Shown here one piece after another: positions 59,770 to 64,000 of a stretch of DNA of 64,000 nt. Origin of the DNA: Pseudovibrio flavus (GTDB lineage: Bacteria > Pseudomonadota > Alphaproteobacteria > Rhizobiales > Stappiaceae); the NCBI RefSeq assembly GCF_009711345.1, contig NZ_SMMA01000050.1, positions 3,561-67,560 on the forward strand, in the 5' to 3' direction. The translations under genes and the position numbers were made by a program. Within the stretch, counting starts at the first letter, position 1; each line of letters opens with the position of its first letter. The notes beneath the pieces were generated by a model. That model worked only from the letters and a program-made list of their open reading frames with translations, made no database searches and was not told the DNA's origin.

Positions 59770-61656
59770 CTAAACGCCAAGAAACGGAAGTAGGTCGTCA
59801 GCGATTATCCTCGAACCGTTGCTGTAAAGGTGGTTGCCATCGCGATATATAAACTGACCATCTCTAAACAGCGCGCAGGCCTCTTCGTTACAAAGGCTAT
59901 CGAAAGGATCAAAGAGCCAAACATGCTCGTAATTAGCCGCGAGTGCCGAAAGAATGGAACGTTCTTCTGCTTGGCTATCAGCTGCACTTTTGCGCGCGAG
60001 AAAACAGTTGGCAACGGATCCTGACAAAGTGAATTTGCAGCGTTCTGACGCACTACCAGCCAATGGAACCTGCGGAACGAGCACAACCTTTTTCCCAGCA
60101 GCTCCGAGCTTTTCTACCAGTGCGGCTAGGCTATTTTTAAAGAGAAGTTGTTCCGCGCCCCTGAGATACATATCCCACCGCGATGCAAGAACGACCTGGT
60201 CGATAGTCTGTTCATTTTCCAGCCAACTGAGCGTCTTTTCCGCCTGTTGCTGACACTTCTCGTCAAAACGTGATGCCCTGAATTCCGGTGCGTAAGAGGG
60301 GCAAGCGCTGCGGGTTTGAAGAACCATCGCCTTGCCTTGTGATTTCAAAACCCCGTCGAGACCAAGGCCAAAGTGCCGAGCGTGAGAGTCGCCCCAAATA
60401 GCCACTGAGGGAGCAAGACCAGAAACATCGCCAATCAAGCAACCTGTACGGTTACAGCTCTGCTTGAACGCTCGGTACTCTTTGTCCAGATCACTGATCT
60501 GCATCGAAGTTTGTGGTACGAAGTATGCGAGGTAAGCAGGGCTAGAAAAAACAAGCGCACCCAGAGCCACGAGCGAAAGCAACGTTGCAGGCAGCGCGAC
60601 TTCTCGCAGGGCAAAGCTGCGTTTTCCGCACTTTCTGAAAGGCTGCTCGATCATGACGTAAAGCGCCCATGCAAGGGTAAAAGAGGCAATTAGGAAGACA
60701 AAGCGGATAAGAGCATTTTCGCTATAATCCGCCATAATCGTATAGGCGAATACGGCAATCGGCCAATGCACCAAGTAAGCGCTGTAAGAAATTTCGCCAA
60801 GGAAGCGAAGCGGACGAAGAGAGAGCATAGCGCTGACCAGCGCACCTTCCTTGTGGCTACTTGCCATCAAAAACACCGTGGCTAGACAAAGCAGCAATGC
60901 AACCTCTCGTGGCCATGGTTGACCTTTAGCTAGGAACAGGACTGTCACGATAGCAGCAGCGCTAAAAAGCTGACCCAATAAAACAGCCCTACGAGACAGC
61001 CCGTCAATGACCGTTAACGGCGTAATTGCGATCAGGCCACCCAAGGCAAACTGCCAAAGGCGTGTTGGTAGCGAGTAATAAGCTACATTGGCATCTTTAA
61101 CGGTGAGAATGGCACTGGCAACCAACGACAGCAGGATGATAGCACCCATCGCAATCACCCTGCCTTTAGGGGAGAGCTTGAGTAAGCCAAGGCAAATGAG
61201 CGGCCATATGAGGTAGAACTGCATCTCGACTCCGAGCGACCACGTATGCAGCAGCGGCTTCAGATGGGCAGACCCTGCGAAATACCCGCTATCAGACGGC
61301 GCGAAAATGTTCAGAGAAAACGTTGCGGATTGGAGGAGAACCTTCCAGAAGGTGCCCAAGCCAAACGGCCATCCTGTAAACAAGATGAAACCTGCAACGC
61401 CGAGCAAAACAACGTAGTAGGCAGGAGCGATGCGCCACAAACGCTTGCGATAAAACCGGCCGATACCGGGAAGGCTCCAATCAAAGCGCTCCGACATCAG
61501 CATCTGCGTCATGAGAAAGCCCGAGAGGACGAAGAAAATATCGACGCCGGTGAAACCGCCCCTCATTCCAAGCAAGTCAAAATGGAAAAATAGTACCGCT
61601 AAAACCGCAATGCCGCGCAGACCATCAAGGTCTGGCCTGTGTAACCGTCCGCTCAA
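59770..61656 (-). CDS. OafA/YrhL-type acyltransferase with SGNH domain
   Basis: 628 residues. The N-terminal acyltransferase-3 membrane domain has about ten helices and begins RPDLDGLRGIAVLAVLFFHFD with GVDIFFVLSGFLM. The C-terminal periplasmic SGNH domain has the nucleophile block VAIWGDSHARHFG and the late Asp-His pair DGNHLYSNGSRIIADDLL. Such proteins move acetyl groups across the membrane onto surface sugars (O-antigen, peptidoglycan, nodulation factors). It is monocistronic; the acceptor is unknown but may be the glycan built by the operon at 28.9-32.3 kb. Confidence 0.93.
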   Translation of the reverse strand: MSGRLHRPDLDGLRGIAVLAVLFFHFDLLGMRGGFTGVDIFFVLSGFLMTQMLMSERFDWSLPGIGRFYRKRLWRIAPAYYVVLLGVAGFILFTGWPFGLGTFWKVLLQSATFSLNIFAPSDSGYFAGSAHLKPLLHTWSLGVEMQFYLIWPLICLGLLKLSPKGRVIAMGAIILLSLVASAILTVKDANVAYYSLPTRLWQFALGGLIAITPLTVIDGLSRRAVLLGQLFSAAAIVTVLFLAKGQPWPREVALLLCLATVFLMASSHKEGALVSAMLSLRPLRFLGEISYSAYLVHWPIAVFAYTIMADYSENALIRFVFLIASFTLAWALYVMIEQPFRKCGKRSFALREVALPATLLSLVALGALVFSSPAYLAYFVPQTSMQISDLDKEYRAFKQSCNRTGCLIGDVSGLAPSVAIWGDSHARHFGLGLDGVLKSQGKAMVLQTRSACPSYAPEFRASRFDEKCQQQAEKTLSWLENEQTIDQVVLASRWDMYLRGAEQLLFKNSLAALVEKLGAAGKKVVLVPQVPLAGSASERCKFTLSGSVANCFLARKSAADSQAEERSILSALAANYEHVWLFDPFDSLCNEEACALFRDGQFIYRDGNHLYSNGSRIIADDLLPFLGV

Positions 61657-61750
61657 GTTGTGCCCCTAACTTCTTGAGGTATCCCCTAGAGCGCTTATAG
61701 GTGTGATGTACAACAGGCTGCAATAGCAGGTTGCTAAATTCCCGACGCAC

Positions 61751-62375
61751 CTACCGTAAAATCAACTGCATAGTTTGTGCCCGGAAACTGGTCGAAGGGC
61801 TAACCTGCACCGCTTGCCAGCCGCGCTTTTGGGCCGGTTCTATATCGTTCTTCCAACTATCACCGGTGAAGAGGCATCGCTGGGGCGCTACGCCATACCG
61901 TCGTTCGATCAGTTCGAGCGCTTCTTGAGAGGGTTTACGGATGCCGAAGTCGGCATCACCACTCGCGTGGCAGAAGTCGAAGAGGGCAGGTAAGCCAAGC
62001 TCGTTCATCACTGCCCATTGAAACGCAGAAGGACCATTGGTGAGGATACCCAGTTTACAGCTCTCATGTGTATTCCGTAGCGCGCCAACGAGTTCGTCCA
62101 CCCCATCGAAAAGACGCTGCGCCTTGGCCCATCCATCAACCATCCGCTGAAAGGTAGCGTCGATGTCTTTTGGCGCGTAGTGGGGGAAAACAGGCAGCAA
62201 CAGCTTCACGGCCAGAGCAGGGACCATCCAACATGATGTGGGCTGACCAACGCTCTTTGTGGGCTTCAAAAGGTTCTCCAAACACCTCCTGAAAGAGCTC
62301 CGCATATTCAATTGTCGGATAGCAAAGCGTCGAATCCAGATCGAATACAACACAGTCCAGTCTTTCCTGAATCAT
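61751..62375 (-). pseudogene. HAD-family phosphatase broken by a one-base frameshift
   Basis: The first frame (62375-62136) begins MIQERLDCVVFDLDSTLCYP, the HAD motif I, and reads to EAVAACFP. The second frame takes over with HYAPKDIDATFQ, then GILTNGPSAFQWAV (motif II), and ends with motif III Lys in RKPSQEALELIE and motif IV in CLFTGDSWKNDIEPA. The frames join cleanly if one base is removed from a run of five G at 62182-62186. Repaired, the product would be a typical ~207-residue HAD-IA hydrolase. It may be a real mutation, a slippery phase-variable tract or a sequencing error. Confidence 0.85.
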
Positions 62376-62739
62376 CTATACGCCCTGCCGCAGCTTGCTG
62401 GTTGAAAATGACCTTCAAGGCCTAACCACTCGTCCCAAACTAACCTCAACAAAACACAGAGGCCAATCATGCGCAAATCTCATGTACGCATTAGGCACCT
62501 TTTATGGCAGCCATATTCTACCGCCAAGGCAATAGGCACCTAGCAATACCAACGTTTACGACAGCAACAATCCAAATATAAATATTGCCGTAATCTGAAT
62601 AAACTTAAAAAACCACAAAACAATAACATAACGCATAGAAATAAATGACTTATATTTATTTCTCATATATCAGTTGTTTACCTAATTATCTTCCGCAGGC
62701 AAACAAATACAATCGATTACATTCTTTTGGGAGGAAGAT
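62376..62739. other. AT-rich intergenic region before the sugar importer
   Basis: About 360 bases without a gene; 62560-62690 is strikingly AT-rich. It must contain the promoter of the binding-protein gene at 62740. I see no clear operator dyad. Confidence 0.4.
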
Positions 62740-63765
62740 ATGATTACCAAACGAATTGCCGTCTTTATGGCCACAACCGCAATGGTTGCTACTGCATTTT
62801 CTGCAAGCGCTGCTGATTTCAAGATCGGGCTTTCCAACGGTTGGGTTGGAAGTGAATGGCGCACGCAGATGATTTCCGAAGCGCAGGAAATGGCGACGAT
62901 GTGGGCCGAAAAGGGCGTGGAAGTAGACGTGGTGGTGCAAAGCGCCAACGTTGACGTACCCGGCCAGATTGCTCACGTGCGCAACTTCATCAATGAGGGC
63001 GTAGACGCAATCATCATCAACCCGAATAGCCCGACTGCTTTTGACCCTGTATTTGCGCAGGCAAAGGCCAGAGGCATTCTGGTTATCTCCACCGATGCGG
63101 AAGTGTCGTCACAAGATGCCATGTATGTGGGTATCGACCATAACGACTACGCAAAACGTACCGCTAAGTGGCTTGCAGAAACCCTTGATGGCAAGGGCTC
63201 CATCGTTACCATCAACGGCGTAGCTGGCCATCCGGCCAACGAAATGCGCGTTGAAGGCTACCGCGAAATCTTCGATGCCTATCCTGATCTGAAGGTGGTC
63301 AACGAAGTCAACGCGAACTGGGAGCAAGCCCAAGGCCAGCAAGCGATGCAGAACATCCTTGCCACCTATCCAGACATCAACGGTGTATGGGTGCAAGATG
63401 GCATGGCAGCCGGTGCATGGCGCTCTATTATGGACGCTGGCAAAACCGGCGACATTGCTGCGACCGGCGAAATCCGCAAGGACTTCCTTGATATCTGGGT
63501 AGAAAACGGTTTCACCTCTGCGGCCTCCGTAAACCCTCCGGGCGTTATGGCCAGTGCGCTAAACGTTGCAGTTAACCTGCTGCAGGGCAAGGAGCTCATC
63601 GAACCTGCCAACAAGGGCAAGTACGAAAACGCCATGTATCTGCCAATTCCGTTCATTAACGGCGAAAACGTAAAAGCCGTTCACGCCGAACTGGAAGGCA
63701 AGCCGGGCTACTACTCCTACACCAGCGTTCTTTCTATCGAAGACGCGACAGCGCTCTTCAAATAA
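62740..63765 (+). CDS. Sugar ABC importer substrate-binding protein (RbsB-like)
   Basis: 341 residues with a signal peptide (MITKRIAVFMATTAMVATAF to SASA). The mature protein starts ADFKIGLSNGWVGSEWRTQM and has the family loops VDAIIINPNSPTAFDPVFAQAKARGILVISTDAEV and the GSIVTINGVAGHPANEMRVEGYREI stretch. This is the type I fold of ribose/xylose/autoinducer-2 binding proteins. GGGAGGAAG lies 6 bases before the ATG. It is the first gene of an importer operon continuing past the window. Confidence 0.93.
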   Translation: MITKRIAVFMATTAMVATAFSASAADFKIGLSNGWVGSEWRTQMISEAQEMATMWAEKGVEVDVVVQSANVDVPGQIAHVRNFINEGVDAIIINPNSPTAFDPVFAQAKARGILVISTDAEVSSQDAMYVGIDHNDYAKRTAKWLAETLDGKGSIVTINGVAGHPANEMRVEGYREIFDAYPDLKVVNEVNANWEQAQGQQAMQNILATYPDINGVWVQDGMAAGAWRSIMDAGKTGDIAATGEIRKDFLDIWVENGFTSAASVNPPGVMASALNVAVNLLQGKELIEPANKGKYENAMYLPIPFINGENVKAVHAELEGKPGYYSYTSVLSIEDATALFK

Positions 63766-63831
63766 TCGCTCAACGCCAGCGGGTGTGGAGCCTATTGCCC
63801 CGCACCCTTCAAGCTCAGGCCGGGTGTTTTC

Positions 63832-64000
63832 ATGTCAAAACTTATTCTCACGAACGTAAGTAAATCTTACGGCCCCACACGTGCGTTCAAAAACGGGGAT
63901 TTCGCGCTGGAAGCAGGCGAAGTTCACGCCCTCATGGGCACCAACGGCTCGGGTAAAAGCACGCTTTGCAAAATCATTGCTGGCAGTGTGAAACCAGACA
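63832..64000 (+). CDS. Sugar ABC importer ATPase, 5' part
   Basis: The first 56 residues, cut by the window end: [20 protein letters not shown] then Walker [13 protein letters not shown]. The style matches RbsA/XylG-type ATPases with two fused ABC domains, though the second is not visible. It follows the binding-protein gene by 66 bases; a weak GGGTG/CACCC hairpin lies between. Confidence 0.88.
   Translation, partial: MSKLILTNVSKSYGPTRAFKNGDFALEAGEVHALMGTNGSGKSTLCKIIAGSVKPD

Overview
The window looks like part of an alphaproteobacterial replicon of moderate GC content. The clearest evidence is a complete repABC replication/partition module (repA, repB, repC on the minus strand, 59277 to 55375), a plasmid or chromid type found essentially only in Alphaproteobacteria. 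It has a predicted antisense counter-transcript in the repB-repC gap and a scattered set of RepB centromere (parS) palindromes beyond repC. A truncated Omp2b/RopB-type porin, a SoxR-type regulator and abundant ABC and TRAP importers fit a marine, host-associated or heterotrophic member such as Pseudovibrio, Stappiaceae or a relative. That placement is inference.

Layout: 1-6.5 kb has a porin 3' end, a minimal chemoreceptor flanked by two copies of a small hairpin element, a dCACHE-GGDEF diguanylate cyclase and a periplasmic arylsulfate sulfotransferase. 6.5-17.5 kb is a minus-strand operon (two permeases, a double ATPase, a HyuA-like hydantoinase/oxoprolinase, a DUF917 protein and a peptide-type binding protein) with a divergent MalT/LuxR-like regulator, probably for import and opening of a cyclic amide such as a hydantoin. 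17.5-22.8 kb has a SABATH-like carboxyl methyltransferase, a PTS EIIC-EAL fusion, an HD phosphohydrolase and a GT2 glycosyltransferase. 22.9-32.3 kb has a 1.5-kaa autotransporter, a SoxR/VOC divergent pair with a textbook SoxR promoter, and a three-gene surface polysaccharide operon.

32.5-41.6 kb is an aromatic-acid locus. marR-maiA runs divergently from fahA, an MBL-fold protein, a flavin monooxygenase, a DUF2783 protein, a VOC protein and dctPQM. It resembles 3-hydroxyphenylacetate/homogentisate or gentisate catabolism but has no HmgA-type ring-cleavage dioxygenase. 41.6-43.3 kb has an outer-membrane barrel protein and gene debris, including a partial duplication of the thioesterase 3' end. 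43.3-52.5 kb is a second aromatic locus (marR, crotonase, acyl-CoA dehydrogenase, a ligase related to aminobenzoate-CoA ligases, LivKHMGF importer, thioesterase), which lacks the ring-attacking oxygenase.

52.5-59.8 kb is the replication and partition region. 59.8-64 kb has an OafA-type acyltransferase, a HAD phosphatase broken by a one-base shift in a G5 run, and the start of a sugar ABC importer cut by the window end.

In the three complete importer operons (peptide/hydantoin, TRAP, Liv) a strong hairpin lies directly beside the binding-protein gene, so binding protein and membrane parts are probably expressed at different levels. I saw no tRNA, rRNA, CRISPR array or intact insertion sequence. 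All functional calls come from reading motifs and context; no database search was run.
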